Below are positions 33,368-42,730 of a stretch of 64,000 bases of DNA, piece after piece (position 1 is the first letter of the stretch; every line of letters begins with the position of its first letter). Location of the stretch: assembly GCF_013283875.1 (NCBI RefSeq), contig NZ_CP054139.1:5518001-5582000 (forward strand), read 5' to 3'. Source of the stretch: Mucilaginibacter mali. Lineage in GTDB: Bacteria > Bacteroidota > Bacteroidia > Sphingobacteriales > Sphingobacteriaceae. The notes beneath the pieces were generated by a model, which saw only the letters and a list, made by a program, of their open reading frames with translations, was not told where the DNA came from and did not search any database. The translations under genes were made by a program, and so were the position numbers.

Positions 33368-34186
33368 ATGAAAATGAGAGAAAGCCGCGTACTGGCAAAA
33401 CTAAAGGCCGGCGGTGCCGCAAGCTGTTTAAAAGTAAATTTAGGCGATGGTCAGGCCGCCGAAATAGCAGCCATCTGCGGCTTCGATTGCCTTTGGATAG
33501 ATCAGGAACATTTGGCGCAGGATTGGTCGGTGCTGAACTCGCAGATATGGGCGGCTAAATCGCGCAATGTGGATGTGATGGTGCGCGTACCGCGCGGCAG
33601 TTATAGCGGTTATGTAAAACCGCTGGAGATGGACGCGGCCGGGATCCTGGTGCCACATATCATGAATTTGGAGGAGGCTAAGCAGGTGGTGCAGATGACC
33701 AAATTCCATCCCATCGGTCGCCGGGCTATAGATGGCGGCAGTGCCGATGGCGCCTTCACCAATATGGATTTTCAGGATTATCTGAAGGATTCGAACGAGC
33801 AAAAATTTGTAGTACTGCAAATAGAAGACCCCGAAGTGCTGCCCGATATTGAAGCTATTGCCGCGCTTGATGGCGTGGATATGTTGTTCTTCGGCCCCGG
33901 TGATTTTAGCCAGGGTATTGGCGCCCCCGGCGAATGGAACCACCCGCGATTAATTGAGGCCCGCAAACTGGTGGCCGAGGTGGCCAATAAATACGGTAAA
34001 TATGCCGCCACATCCGGCGGTATCGATAGCCTGGATAGCTTCCTTGAAATGGGTTATAAGTTTGTAAACGTAGGTGCCGATGTGGTAGGACTAAGCGCTT
34101 ACTGCAATAACCTGGTCGATAGGTTTGGTAAATCGGTAGCGCAAAGGGTAGCCAGTTCAGCCATCAACCCAGGTAAGCCTTATTAA
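33368..34186 (+). CDS. HpaI/HpcH-family class II aldolase
   Basis: 272 residues. Family marks: IDQEHLAQDW (catalytic His), VRVPRG (substrate carboxylate Arg), LQIED (metal-binding Glu) and GPGDFSQGIG (metal-binding Asp). These enzymes cleave 2-keto-3-deoxy sugar acids to pyruvate and an aldehyde. With the enolase-superfamily protein at 44219 (likely dehydratase) it gives a dehydrate-then-cleave route. The start MKMRESRV has an alternative Met at codon 3. Substrate chain length is not readable. Confidence 0.88.
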   Translation: MKMRESRVLAKLKAGGAASCLKVNLGDGQAAEIAAICGFDCLWIDQEHLAQDWSVLNSQIWAAKSRNVDVMVRVPRGSYSGYVKPLEMDAAGILVPHIMNLEEAKQVVQMTKFHPIGRRAIDGGSADGAFTNMDFQDYLKDSNEQKFVVLQIEDPEVLPDIEAIAALDGVDMLFFGPGDFSQGIGAPGEWNHPRLIEARKLVAEVANKYGKYAATSGGIDSLDSFLEMGYKFVNVGADVVGLSAYCNNLVDRFGKSVAQRVASSAINPGKPY

Positions 34187-34192
34187 TAGAGC

Positions 34193-35146
34193 ATGAAGAA
34201 GCGGGCATTAGGCAATACGGGGATACAGGTGTCGGAAGTGGCTTTTGGCGGTGTAGAGATTGGCATGCCTTATGGTATCGGTGTCAACGGGAAAGAAGAT
34301 ATGCTGTCGACAGAAGAAGCCATCGACCTGCTGCACGAAGCTGCCGACAAAGGCATCAATTTTTTCGATACCGCCCGCCTGTACGGCGAAAGTGAGGCCA
34401 TTATGGGCCAGGCCTTTTACGACAGGCGAGATAAAATAGTGCTGGCCACCAAATGCAAACATTTTAAAAATGCCGATGGCAGCCTGCCCGGTTATCAAAC
34501 GCTAAAGGATATTATAGAATCATCGTTGCATGAAAGCCTCGGCTTCCTGAAAACCGACTATGTGGATGTTTTCATGCTGCACCAGGCCGATCTGGCGATA
34601 CTGGATAATGATGACGTGCGGAAAGTTTTCGCCGGATTAAAGCGATCAGGAAAGATCAGGGTGACGGGAGCATCCACCTATACGGCTACAGAAACCGCGC
34701 GCGCCATTGATAAGGGTTGGGATGTGATACAACTGGCCTTTAACCTGATGGACCAGCAACAGGCGGCCAATTTTAAACATGCGCAGGAACAAGGCACTGG
34801 TATTGTTGTACGGTCGGTATTGTTAAAAGGCTTGCTGAGCGATAAGGGCCGCAATCTGCATCCGGCTTTAAGTAATGTGGAACGGCATATCAATGAGTAC
34901 AGGGAATTATTAAGCGATGATATTGCCGGGATATCAACCCTGGCCACAAAATTCGCCTTATCATTTAATGAGGTTTCATCTGTTTTGGTAGGTATAGACC
35001 GCTCTGAATATTTGGACGCGGCCATCAGATCGGTTAGCGGCAGGTTGTTGAATGAGGCCGAACTTTCAAAAGCTAAACAACTGGTTTATCCCGATCCGGC
35101 ATTTCTTGACCTGCCCGGCTGGGACAGGCAGGGCTGGTTAAAATAA
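34193..35146 (+). CDS. Aldo/keto reductase
   Basis: 317 residues, TIM-barrel AKR with the N-terminal MKKRALGNTGIQVSEVAFG, the catalytic pattern FFDTARLYGESE (Asp and Tyr), Lys in VLATKCKH and His in MLHQAD. It reduces an aldehyde or ketone, or oxidises a sugar at C1 in reverse, with NADP(H). It ends the transporter-aldolase operon; a strong terminator follows at 35188. It may act on the aldehyde released by the HpaI-type aldolase (inference). Confidence 0.88.
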   Translation: MKKRALGNTGIQVSEVAFGGVEIGMPYGIGVNGKEDMLSTEEAIDLLHEAADKGINFFDTARLYGESEAIMGQAFYDRRDKIVLATKCKHFKNADGSLPGYQTLKDIIESSLHESLGFLKTDYVDVFMLHQADLAILDNDDVRKVFAGLKRSGKIRVTGASTYTATETARAIDKGWDVIQLAFNLMDQQQAANFKHAQEQGTGIVVRSVLLKGLLSDKGRNLHPALSNVERHINEYRELLSDDIAGISTLATKFALSFNEVSSVLVGIDRSEYLDAAIRSVSGRLLNEAELSKAKQLVYPDPAFLDLPGWDRQGWLK

Positions 35147-35187
35147 TACACATACGTTAGTTTATTTGGTTTAATAAATTGGTTTGA

Positions 35188-35223
35188 CGGGTCCGGGAGT
35201 TTTTCCGGGCCCGTTTTTGTTTA
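35188..35223 (+). terminator. Intrinsic terminator after the MFS-aldolase operon
   Basis: A nine-base stem (CGGGTCCGG with CCGGGCCCG, one G-T mismatch or wobble) around an eight-base loop is followed by TTTTTGTTT. It closes the operon ending at 35146. Confidence 0.88.
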
Positions 35224-35325
35224 GGTATTGGGATTTAACCAGGAATCTCCGTGGTTAAAAACGAACTACAACCAGATTATCCATCGATAAATAAAATAAT
35301 ATCAGGCCTTTAGCCCACTGGTCGA

Positions 35326-35387
35326 AAGATAGTATCATAAATCAAATTAATAGTAGTAGAAAGCCCTTTACGCAACAATTAAATTTG
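35326..35387 (+). promoter_or_regulatory. Regulon promoter upstream of SusC
   Basis: AAGA then TAGTATCA (35330), 16 bases, TAGTAGAA (35354), 18 bases, TAAATTTG (35380). A 132-base leader follows before the SusC ATG. Geometry identical to the promoter at 31046. Confidence 0.82.
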
Positions 35388-35519
35388 GGTGAAACTAATA
35401 ATAAATAATACACTGATTTCGTGCTGGTAAAAAAATAACACCCTGTTGCAGGGCTGGAATTGCTTTGCCCTGAAATTTATGATATACCAATACTATTTCA
35501 CAAATAAAATAAAGATCAT
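35388..35519 (+). promoter_or_regulatory. SusC mRNA leader with two mutually exclusive hairpins
   Basis: CCCTG (35441-35445) can pair with CAGGG (35449-35453); the same CAGGG extended to CAGGGC (35449-35454) can instead pair with GCCCTG (35467-35472). Both cannot form at once. No T-run follows. Leader control of susC genes by small RNAs is known in Bacteroides; whether it applies here is not shown. Confidence 0.35.
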
Positions 35520-38500
35520 ATGCTCCAATTTTACAAGTATAAGAGAGGCCTGCTATCGTCGATAATTTTACTTTTCACGCTTACTGCTTTTTCGCAATCC
35601 CTCATCAGGGGTACAGTTAAAGACCCTAATGGGAACACCCTGCCGGGTGTAAGTGTAAAGGTAAAAGAAGCCCCGCAGGTAGGCGCCATTACCGATGCCA
35701 ACGGCGCGTTCTCTATCCGCTCGGCGGCAACTTACAAAACTTTAGTGTTTAGTTTTATCGGCTACAAAACGCAGGAGGTATCCATTAATGGCCGTGATAT
35801 TATCCCGGTTACGATGGAGGAAAACCAAACCGGGCTAAACGAGGTGATCATCACCGGTTATACCGGTACTGCCCGTAAAGACCTTACCGGTTCCATTTCC
35901 ACCGTAAACATGAACGATCTGCAAAAAGCCCCGGTACAATCATTTGCCGATGCATTGGCCGGCCGTGTTACAGGCGTGCAGGTAATATCGCCCGATGGCA
36001 AGCCTGGTTCGTCCCCTACTATTATCGTACGTGGTTTAGGCTCGCTCACGCAGGATAGTTCGCCTTTATATGTGATTGACGGTGTGCCTATCGAAAGCCC
36101 TGATAATAATATGATAGATCCGGCCAATATCGAAAGCATATCCATACTTAAAGATGCTTCGGCTACGGCCATATACGGCTCGCGCGGGGGTAATGGCGTA
36201 GTAGTTATTACCACCAAACGAGGACAAAAAGGGCCGTCGAGGATTGATTATAACGGCTACTATGGTATCAACCAGCCCTACAAATATTATAAATTGTTAA
36301 GCCCTTACGAGTTTGTACGCCTGGCGCAAGACCAATTTCCAACGGCCAACCCATATTTATCCAACGGCCGCACACTGGAGGATTATCGTAATGTTAAAGG
36401 CACCGACTGGCAGGATATGTTGCTGCGGACAGGCAAGTCGCAAAACCATTCTATCATGATCTCGGGCGGTAACGATAATGCCAACTACGCGTTTTCGGGT
36501 AACTACATTAATCAAACCGGTATCATTATCGCGTCTGATTACACCCGGTACCAGGGTAAGTTCTCTTTAGATCAAAAGATCGGCACCAAGGCTAAGGTTG
36601 GCGGCTCGATGTCGTACAGCCGGTATATGACCACAGGTGGCGACCCGTCGCCGGGTTTAACATCGTCGCTATTTTTCAGCGCTTTTACCTATCGCCCAAT
36701 ACCGGGGCCGGCCTTTGATGATGCACCGCTGGAAGACCTGCTGTACGACCCCGACAACAGCTACCCGACAGATGCCCGCATGAACCCGATCATATCCTAT
36801 ACCAACGAGTTAAGGAATAAAATTAATAAAAACCTGTTTGGTAATATGTATGCAGATTATTACATATTAAAAAATCTGAAGCTGCACATCCAGGGGTCCA
36901 TCAACTCAACCGATCAGCGTACCGAGGCATTTAATAATACCAAAACCAGGGGTGGCGGCCAATACAGCACCATCGGGGTTAACGGATCGGTTTTAAATGG
37001 CACTATAGATGTTTACAGCAATACCAACTTGCTGCAGTACGACGCGGTGTTTGGCCGGAACCATCACCTGAATGTGTTACTGGGTTCAGACCTGCAGCGC
37101 ACCAACTATAAATCGTACGGGATGAGTTCGAACTTTATTCCCGACGAGCGTTTGGGCCTGAGCGGTTTGGATGTGGGGATCATCCAACAGAGCGGCGCGG
37201 TTGCCAAAATATCGTACAATACCCTTACCTCAGGCTTCAGCAGCGTATCTTATAACTATGCCGGTAAATACTATGTAAGCGGTACCTTCCGTGCAGACGG
37301 CAGCTCTAAGTTCCAGAATAACCGTTGGGGCTACTTCCCGTCGGCCGCCGTGAAATGGAAGATCAGCGAGGAGGAATTTTTCAAAAAGCAATCCATCATT
37401 TCCGATGCTAATATCCGTGCCAGCTACGGTGCGGCAGGTAACAACCGTGTAGGCGATTTTGATTATGTGGCCAACCTTAATTTCACCAGCCAGTTGTACC
37501 TGAACGGCGGCCTGGTTGGCTTTAACGGGGTAACCGGCACACTGCCTAACCCCGATTTGAAATGGGAGACCGATACCAAGCAAAACATCGCTATCGACCT
37601 GGGCTTTTTGAAAGATCGCTTTAATTTAACGGTAGAGTATTATAACGATAAGGTAAAGGACCTGCTTTACCGCACACCATTGGCGCCAAACACAGGCTAT
37701 ACGTCAGCAGTGAGGAATATCGCCGCCTTAAGTAACCGGGGGATAGAAATATCGCTGGGTGGAGATGTGGTGCGGGCCCAAAACTTTACCTACAATACCA
37801 ATTTTAATATCTCATTTAATAAGAACAGGCTCGACGCGCTGTCGACCCCTACCGAAGAAGGCTTGACCACTACCGTAAACTGGGATGCCAACTTTGCCGC
37901 AGTACCAGCCTTTATAGCCAAGGTTGGCGGCCCGCTGGGGCAGATCTACGGTTACATATCTGATGGCCTTTACCAGTTAAGCGATTTTGATAAAACACCA
38001 AACGGTAACTATTTATTAAAAGCCAGCTTGCCGCTTAACGGCCCTACCCAAAGCCGCACATCAATGGTGCCGGGTATGGAGAAATACCGGGACATTAATA
38101 ACGACGGTATTATTAACGATAACGATAAAACGGTTATTGGAAATGGCTACCCCATACATACCGGCGGCTGGAGCAATAACCTGCGCTACAAAAATTTCGA
38201 CCTGAACCTGTTCTTCCAGTGGTCGTACGGTAACGATATCATCAATGCCAATCGTATTTGGTTCACCGGGGGGTCGGTTACCTTCCGCAGCAATTTAGGT
38301 CCGCAAAATGCTTTTGCCGATTACGCTAACCGCTGGTCGTTCAGCAATCAAAATACCGATATCGCCAGGATAGGCCAAAACAGCGCGGTGTATTCAACCC
38401 GGTATGTAGAGGATGGATCGTACATCAGGCTAAAGACCTTTAACCTGGGCTATACCTTCCCCGCTAAGATGTTATCGCGGGCTAAAATTCAAAAGCTGCG

Positions 38501-38657
38501 GGTTTATGTGGCTGCCAATAACCTGATCACCCTAACCGGTTATAAAGGTTACGATCCTGAGGTATCTACCTACGCTACGGCCTTAAGCCCTGCTTTAGAT
38601 TACTCAAGCTATCCGCGGCCAATTACCATAACCGCCGGCCTTAACCTATCGCTATAA
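35520..38657 (+). CDS. SusC/RagA-family TonB-dependent outer-membrane transporter
   Basis: 1045 residues, complete. A signal peptide (cleavage near TAFSQS) is followed by the carboxypeptidase-regulatory-like beta-sandwich (about 28-105, IRGTVKDPNGNTLPGVSV), the plug (about 110-230 with LYVIDGVPI and ILKDASATAIYGSRGGNG) and the 22-strand barrel. It imports the substrate of the island across the outer membrane with the SusD at 38677. The gene is under the island operator (promoter at 35326) after a long leader, and heads an operon of SusD, a DUF5017-like lipoprotein, a FAS1 lipoprotein and a beta-propeller lipoprotein. Confidence 0.97.
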   Translation: MLQFYKYKRGLLSSIILLFTLTAFSQSLIRGTVKDPNGNTLPGVSVKVKEAPQVGAITDANGAFSIRSAATYKTLVFSFIGYKTQEVSINGRDIIPVTMEENQTGLNEVIITGYTGTARKDLTGSISTVNMNDLQKAPVQSFADALAGRVTGVQVISPDGKPGSSPTIIVRGLGSLTQDSSPLYVIDGVPIESPDNNMIDPANIESISILKDASATAIYGSRGGNGVVVITTKRGQKGPSRIDYNGYYGINQPYKYYKLLSPYEFVRLAQDQFPTANPYLSNGRTLEDYRNVKGTDWQDMLLRTGKSQNHSIMISGGNDNANYAFSGNYINQTGIIIASDYTRYQGKFSLDQKIGTKAKVGGSMSYSRYMTTGGDPSPGLTSSLFFSAFTYRPIPGPAFDDAPLEDLLYDPDNSYPTDARMNPIISYTNELRNKINKNLFGNMYADYYILKNLKLHIQGSINSTDQRTEAFNNTKTRGGGQYSTIGVNGSVLNGTIDVYSNTNLLQYDAVFGRNHHLNVLLGSDLQRTNYKSYGMSSNFIPDERLGLSGLDVGIIQQSGAVAKISYNTLTSGFSSVSYNYAGKYYVSGTFRADGSSKFQNNRWGYFPSAAVKWKISEEEFFKKQSIISDANIRASYGAAGNNRVGDFDYVANLNFTSQLYLNGGLVGFNGVTGTLPNPDLKWETDTKQNIAIDLGFLKDRFNLTVEYYNDKVKDLLYRTPLAPNTGYTSAVRNIAALSNRGIEISLGGDVVRAQNFTYNTNFNISFNKNRLDALSTPTEEGLTTTVNWDANFAAVPAFIAKVGGPLGQIYGYISDGLYQLSDFDKTPNGNYLLKASLPLNGPTQSRTSMVPGMEKYRDINNDGIINDNDKTVIGNGYPIHTGGWSNNLRYKNFDLNLFFQWSYGNDIINANRIWFTGGSVTFRSNLGPQNAFADYANRWSFSNQNTDIARIGQNSAVYSTRYVEDGSYIRLKTFNLGYTFPAKMLSRAKIQKLRVYVAANNLITLTGYKGYDPEVSTYATALSPALDYSSYPRPITITAGLNLSL

Positions 38658-38676
38658 TTTAAACTGTAAACAAGAT

Positions 38677-40323
38677 ATGAAAAAGATATTTGCAATAAGT
38701 TTAATCACCATCACGCTGCTCAGCACCGGCGGGTGTAAAAAAATATTAGATACCAAACCGCAGGACTTTTTATCGCCCGACCAGTTTTTTACCAAGCCCG
38801 AAGACGCCACCGCGGCTTTAGGCGCTGCCTGGCAAATGCTTACCAAAAGAGAGATGTACGGAGGCTACTACCAGTTTCGTTACGAAACCACCGATGATGC
38901 TTATACTAACCTGTCGGCGGCGTTCCCGGCCAATTTAGGTATCCCGGCATCCGATACGCAATGGGCAACCCGCTGGAACTATATGTACCAAACCATTCAG
39001 TACATTAACATTTTACTGGCCAACCTGCCCCGCGTGCCGATGGATGAAAGCCAGCGCGGTATTATAAAAGGCGAGGGCTTATTCCTGCGCGGCTTCCTGT
39101 ACTACGAAATGGTTAAAGAATGGGGGCCGATACCCATGCGATTAACCCCCACTACCGACGCTACCGACGTAAACCTGGCCGCAACACCAATTAAGGATGT
39201 TTACGCGCAGGTGTTAAAAGATCTGACCGAGGCCGAGGCATTGGTTCCGGCTGCAACGGTGTCAAACTACGGCGGTGCAGGCTATGCGGCCAAAACCACC
39301 GTACAGGCTATATTGGCCCGTGTTTGCCTTAACATGACGGGCTACCCGCTTAACGATGTTTCTAAATACCAGGATGTAAAGAACTGGACACAAAAGATCA
39401 TCGATTCAAGGCTGCATTCGTTAAACCCTGATTTTATCCAGGTGTTTAAAAACTATGCTGCCGGCATTATCGATAAAAAAGAATCGCTTTGGGAGATCGA
39501 TTTTAACTATGTTTCGGGTAACTCCAATCCATCGGGTAGCATCGGCTTTTTAGATGGCATCAAGAATAATAATGTGCCCTTTGGTTCATCGGTTGGCCAG
39601 TACAATGTAACCCGTAAACTGATACTGGCCTACGGGCCTTTCGCAACGGCGGGTACAAAAGATCTGCGCCGCGATTTTACCTGCGCACCCTTCCAGTGGA
39701 AAGGAGGCCCAAGCGCGCCAAACTCAGACGCGGATATCGAAGCCAACAAAGTTTACTGGCCGTCTAACATGCTTTATGAGCGTTATTTTGCCAAATTCAG
39801 GTTGTACTGGGCGCCGCTGCCAAACGCGGCATCGCAACAATCGCCAATCAACTGGCCGGTGGTGCGTTATTCGGATGTATTGCTGATGATGGCCGAAGCC
39901 GAAAATTATATCAACGGACCTACAGCACTGGCCTATTCCTGCATCAACCAGGTGAGGGAGCGCGCCTGGGGTAAAATGCTGCCCGGCGCTACAAATATTG
40001 CCGAGGCGGATGAACCTATCGGCATGACCAAAGACGCCTTTCAGCAGGAACTGCAAATGGAGCGCTTTAGGGAACTGGCCGGAGAAGCTTTGCGCAGGCA
40101 GGACCTGATACGCTGGGGCATATTTGTGCCGACGATAAAAGCCTTGCTATCAGACATTACCGACCCCACTGCTCCTGCCGAGGGTAACCGTGGCGGCTCC
40201 AGCGGACAGGCTTATTTCGCGGTACAGAATTTAGCCAAGGTTACCGACCGCGATCTGCTATGGCCTTACCCAACTTCCGAGCTTCAGTACAACAAATTGC
40301 TTAAACAAAACCCGGGCTGGTAA
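38677..40323 (+). CDS. SusD/RagB-family lipoprotein
   Basis: 548 residues. Signal peptide with lipobox STGGC (Cys about 20) then KK. SusD features: RGFLYYEMVKEWG near residue 145, VRYSDVLLMMAEAEN near 405 and the C-terminal LRRQDLIRWG and LWPYPTSELQYN. It binds the ligand on the cell surface and closes over the SusC encoded 19 bases upstream. Longer than the SusD at 2464 and only distantly similar, so a different ligand is expected. Confidence 0.96.
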   Translation: MKKIFAISLITITLLSTGGCKKILDTKPQDFLSPDQFFTKPEDATAALGAAWQMLTKREMYGGYYQFRYETTDDAYTNLSAAFPANLGIPASDTQWATRWNYMYQTIQYINILLANLPRVPMDESQRGIIKGEGLFLRGFLYYEMVKEWGPIPMRLTPTTDATDVNLAATPIKDVYAQVLKDLTEAEALVPAATVSNYGGAGYAAKTTVQAILARVCLNMTGYPLNDVSKYQDVKNWTQKIIDSRLHSLNPDFIQVFKNYAAGIIDKKESLWEIDFNYVSGNSNPSGSIGFLDGIKNNNVPFGSSVGQYNVTRKLILAYGPFATAGTKDLRRDFTCAPFQWKGGPSAPNSDADIEANKVYWPSNMLYERYFAKFRLYWAPLPNAASQQSPINWPVVRYSDVLLMMAEAENYINGPTALAYSCINQVRERAWGKMLPGATNIAEADEPIGMTKDAFQQELQMERFRELAGEALRRQDLIRWGIFVPTIKALLSDITDPTAPAEGNRGGSSGQAYFAVQNLAKVTDRDLLWPYPTSELQYNKLLKQNPGW

Positions 40324-40351
40324 TTACCATCTGTAAAAAGACGATCAAAAC

Positions 40352-41293
40352 ATGAGAACAAACTTGAAACATATATATCAATGCCTGGTTGCCGGCCTTG
40401 TTGTGGTGGGCGCATTATCATCCTGCAAAAAGCAGGCTATAGATACGCCTAATTTTGATGTAACGGTTGATAAAACCAGCTATGCGGTAAACGAGCCGAT
40501 TGTTTACACTTTCAGCGGCACGGCCGATATTGTAACCCTTTACTCGGGCATCAATACATCAACCGTTAATACCGAATATAAAAACAAAGACAGGCTGACT
40601 ATTGACGGCGGCAAGCCGCAAATGCAGTTTACGTCCTTCCGTTCGGGAACCAGCACACAGGCTAATACACTTAAGGTATTAATGTCGGCCGATTACGATA
40701 ATATTTTAAACCCGGATGATATTCAAAAAGCAACCTGGAACGATCTGACCGCGAAGTTTACGCTTTCAACCGGTGTGGATAACACCGCTTCGGGCCTGGT
40801 TGATCTGACTGACCAGATGAAGCCAAACACCCCGGTTTACCTGGCATTTAAATACGTAGCCAAAAAGGATGCCGCCGTTGCCCAGCCTACCTGGACCATC
40901 AAGAACCTTGCCATCACCAACACGGCGCCCGATGGTACGGTAACCACCATTGCTACGATAGCCAATTCGCTGTCGACCACCAACTGGGGTGTAATGAGTA
41001 TCGCTAATTCTGCCAATAACTGGACATACAACACCACCGCACTGACATTTACAGGTGGCGCTATTAATGCCGATGATAACGAAGATTGGATCATCAGTCA
41101 GCCCATACAGCTCGACCGGGCGATCCGGGCATCGGGTACCAATATTAAGGCCAGTCCTACAACCAGGTTGACCACTTACACCTTCCCGGGCTATGCCACA
41201 GCGGGTACTTATACGGTAACCTTCGAGGCTATTAACGCCAATAAGTGGGATACCAGGCTGACGACAAAGGAATTTACGATAACAGTTAAATAG
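40352..41293 (+). CDS. DUF5017-like surface lipoprotein
   Basis: 313 residues; lipobox LSSC followed by KK. The N-terminal Ig-like part (DVTVDKTSYAVNEPIVYTFSG) and the central region with YLAFKYVAKKD and TWTIKNLAI resemble the DUF5017 family, which sits downstream of SusD in several glycan-utilisation loci and has a jelly-roll-like fold. Probably a surface glycan-binding accessory. The C-terminal part is a further beta-sandwich ending in FTITVK. Third gene of the SusC operon, 28 bases after SusD. Confidence 0.75.
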   Translation: MRTNLKHIYQCLVAGLVVVGALSSCKKQAIDTPNFDVTVDKTSYAVNEPIVYTFSGTADIVTLYSGINTSTVNTEYKNKDRLTIDGGKPQMQFTSFRSGTSTQANTLKVLMSADYDNILNPDDIQKATWNDLTAKFTLSTGVDNTASGLVDLTDQMKPNTPVYLAFKYVAKKDAAVAQPTWTIKNLAITNTAPDGTVTTIATIANSLSTTNWGVMSIANSANNWTYNTTALTFTGGAINADDNEDWIISQPIQLDRAIRASGTNIKASPTTRLTTYTFPGYATAGTYTVTFEAINANKWDTRLTTKEFTITVK

Positions 41294-41312
41294 TTTTTTA
41301 ATCTGACGATCA

Positions 41313-42713
41313 ATGAAAAAAAGCATTACCAAAATATTAGCGATCATGATATTGCCCTGCCTGCTTGGGCTGGCGGGCTGCAAAAAGATATCATCGTATG
41401 ATTATCCGCCCAGTACCGCTACGCCATACGTGCTGATCAGTAACGACAACAACTTCTCTACCTTTAAAGGTATTGTAGACCGGGCCGGACTGGCCGACTT
41501 GCTGAACAGTAACGATGCCTATACCGTATTCGCGCCAAACAACACGGCCTTTTCTTCGGTAGGGTATACGGCTACCTACATCAACAGCATGACCAATGCC
41601 GACCTGGCCATACTGGTAAAAAACCACATTGTACAGGGCAAGATCGATGTGAAAGCAACAACCTCGCCCCTCACTACACTTAGCGGCAGGAAGATCAATG
41701 TACAAAAAGGTGGAAGCACTTACTATCTTGATGGAGGCGATATCCTTAACACTAACCTGGCCACTACGGGAGGGTATTTGAATACCATTAACCGGATGAT
41801 CTATGATAAGCCAACCATTTTAGATGTAATTAATACCTACAACGTTGGTGTAACCACGGTAGCGGCGCAACTTACTTACCTGGCGGCAGCCATTACAAGG
41901 GCAAGTACAGGCAGCACCAATTTTACAGCTTTATTTTCGGGCACCGATGCCTATACCTTATTCGCGCCTACTAACGACGCGTTTAACAATGCCGGGTATG
42001 CCAGTGTGGCCGCCGTGCAAGCCGCCGCGCCTGATGTTTTGGGCAACCTGCTCAAATACCAAATGATACAAGGCACAAAACTAACCAGCACTTTCGACAG
42101 TGTTGCCGTGAAAGCTTATAATGGCACCAATATTTATTTTGATGTTACTCAAAACGCTAATAAGGTAACATCGTGGTTTGCTAACGGTATTAACTTTAGC
42201 ACCACCGGTGGTAACCTTACAGCCAACAATGGGGTTTTACATGTGGTGGGCAGATTTTTCCCTGCACCGGTTACTACGAATACTTTAGATCGTATCACTT
42301 CCGACGCTACCTTAACTATGTTTGCCGCGCTTATAGCGCGCGCCAGCACTGCCGATCCGAAGTTTAATTACACCAATATGCTATCGGGCAATTCATCATA
42401 CACCGTATTCGCCGTTAACAATACGGGTTTAATAGCAGCGGGTTATGCCAACGTAGCGGCCATCAACGCGGAAAGCCCGACTGTTTTGGCAGCGATACTG
42501 AAGCTGCACATTGTACCTAAGCGTGTTAATAATATCAGCATTGCCGAGGGCGGTACAGTTGCATCTTTATCAGGCACCAACCTTACCATTAATACCAGCG
42601 GTGGTTATAAGGTAAAAGGCCCGTCGAACGCGGCCTCGATAACCGTCGCTACCGGTAACGTAGTAACTACCAATGGCATCTTAAACATTATCGGTTCGAT
42701 ATTAACACCTTAA
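41313..42713 (+). CDS. Lipoprotein with three fasciclin (FAS1) domains
   Basis: 466 residues with lipobox LAGC then KK. Three FAS1 repeats are visible at about 35-165, 168-318 and 320-466, each with the YT(V/L)FAP or YTVFAV segment before a GY box and a later LHVVGR- or LNIIGS-type strand. FAS1 domains mediate adhesion or ligand binding. As the fourth gene of a SusC operon it may be a surface binding or assembly factor for the transporter. No enzymatic residues can be assigned. Confidence 0.88.
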   Translation: MKKSITKILAIMILPCLLGLAGCKKISSYDYPPSTATPYVLISNDNNFSTFKGIVDRAGLADLLNSNDAYTVFAPNNTAFSSVGYTATYINSMTNADLAILVKNHIVQGKIDVKATTSPLTTLSGRKINVQKGGSTYYLDGGDILNTNLATTGGYLNTINRMIYDKPTILDVINTYNVGVTTVAAQLTYLAAAITRASTGSTNFTALFSGTDAYTLFAPTNDAFNNAGYASVAAVQAAAPDVLGNLLKYQMIQGTKLTSTFDSVAVKAYNGTNIYFDVTQNANKVTSWFANGINFSTTGGNLTANNGVLHVVGRFFPAPVTTNTLDRITSDATLTMFAALIARASTADPKFNYTNMLSGNSSYTVFAVNNTGLIAAGYANVAAINAESPTVLAAILKLHIVPKRVNNISIAEGGTVASLSGTNLTINTSGGYKVKGPSNAASITVATGNVVTTNGILNIIGSILTP

Positions 42714-42730
42714 TTAGCAGATCAGGAGCG

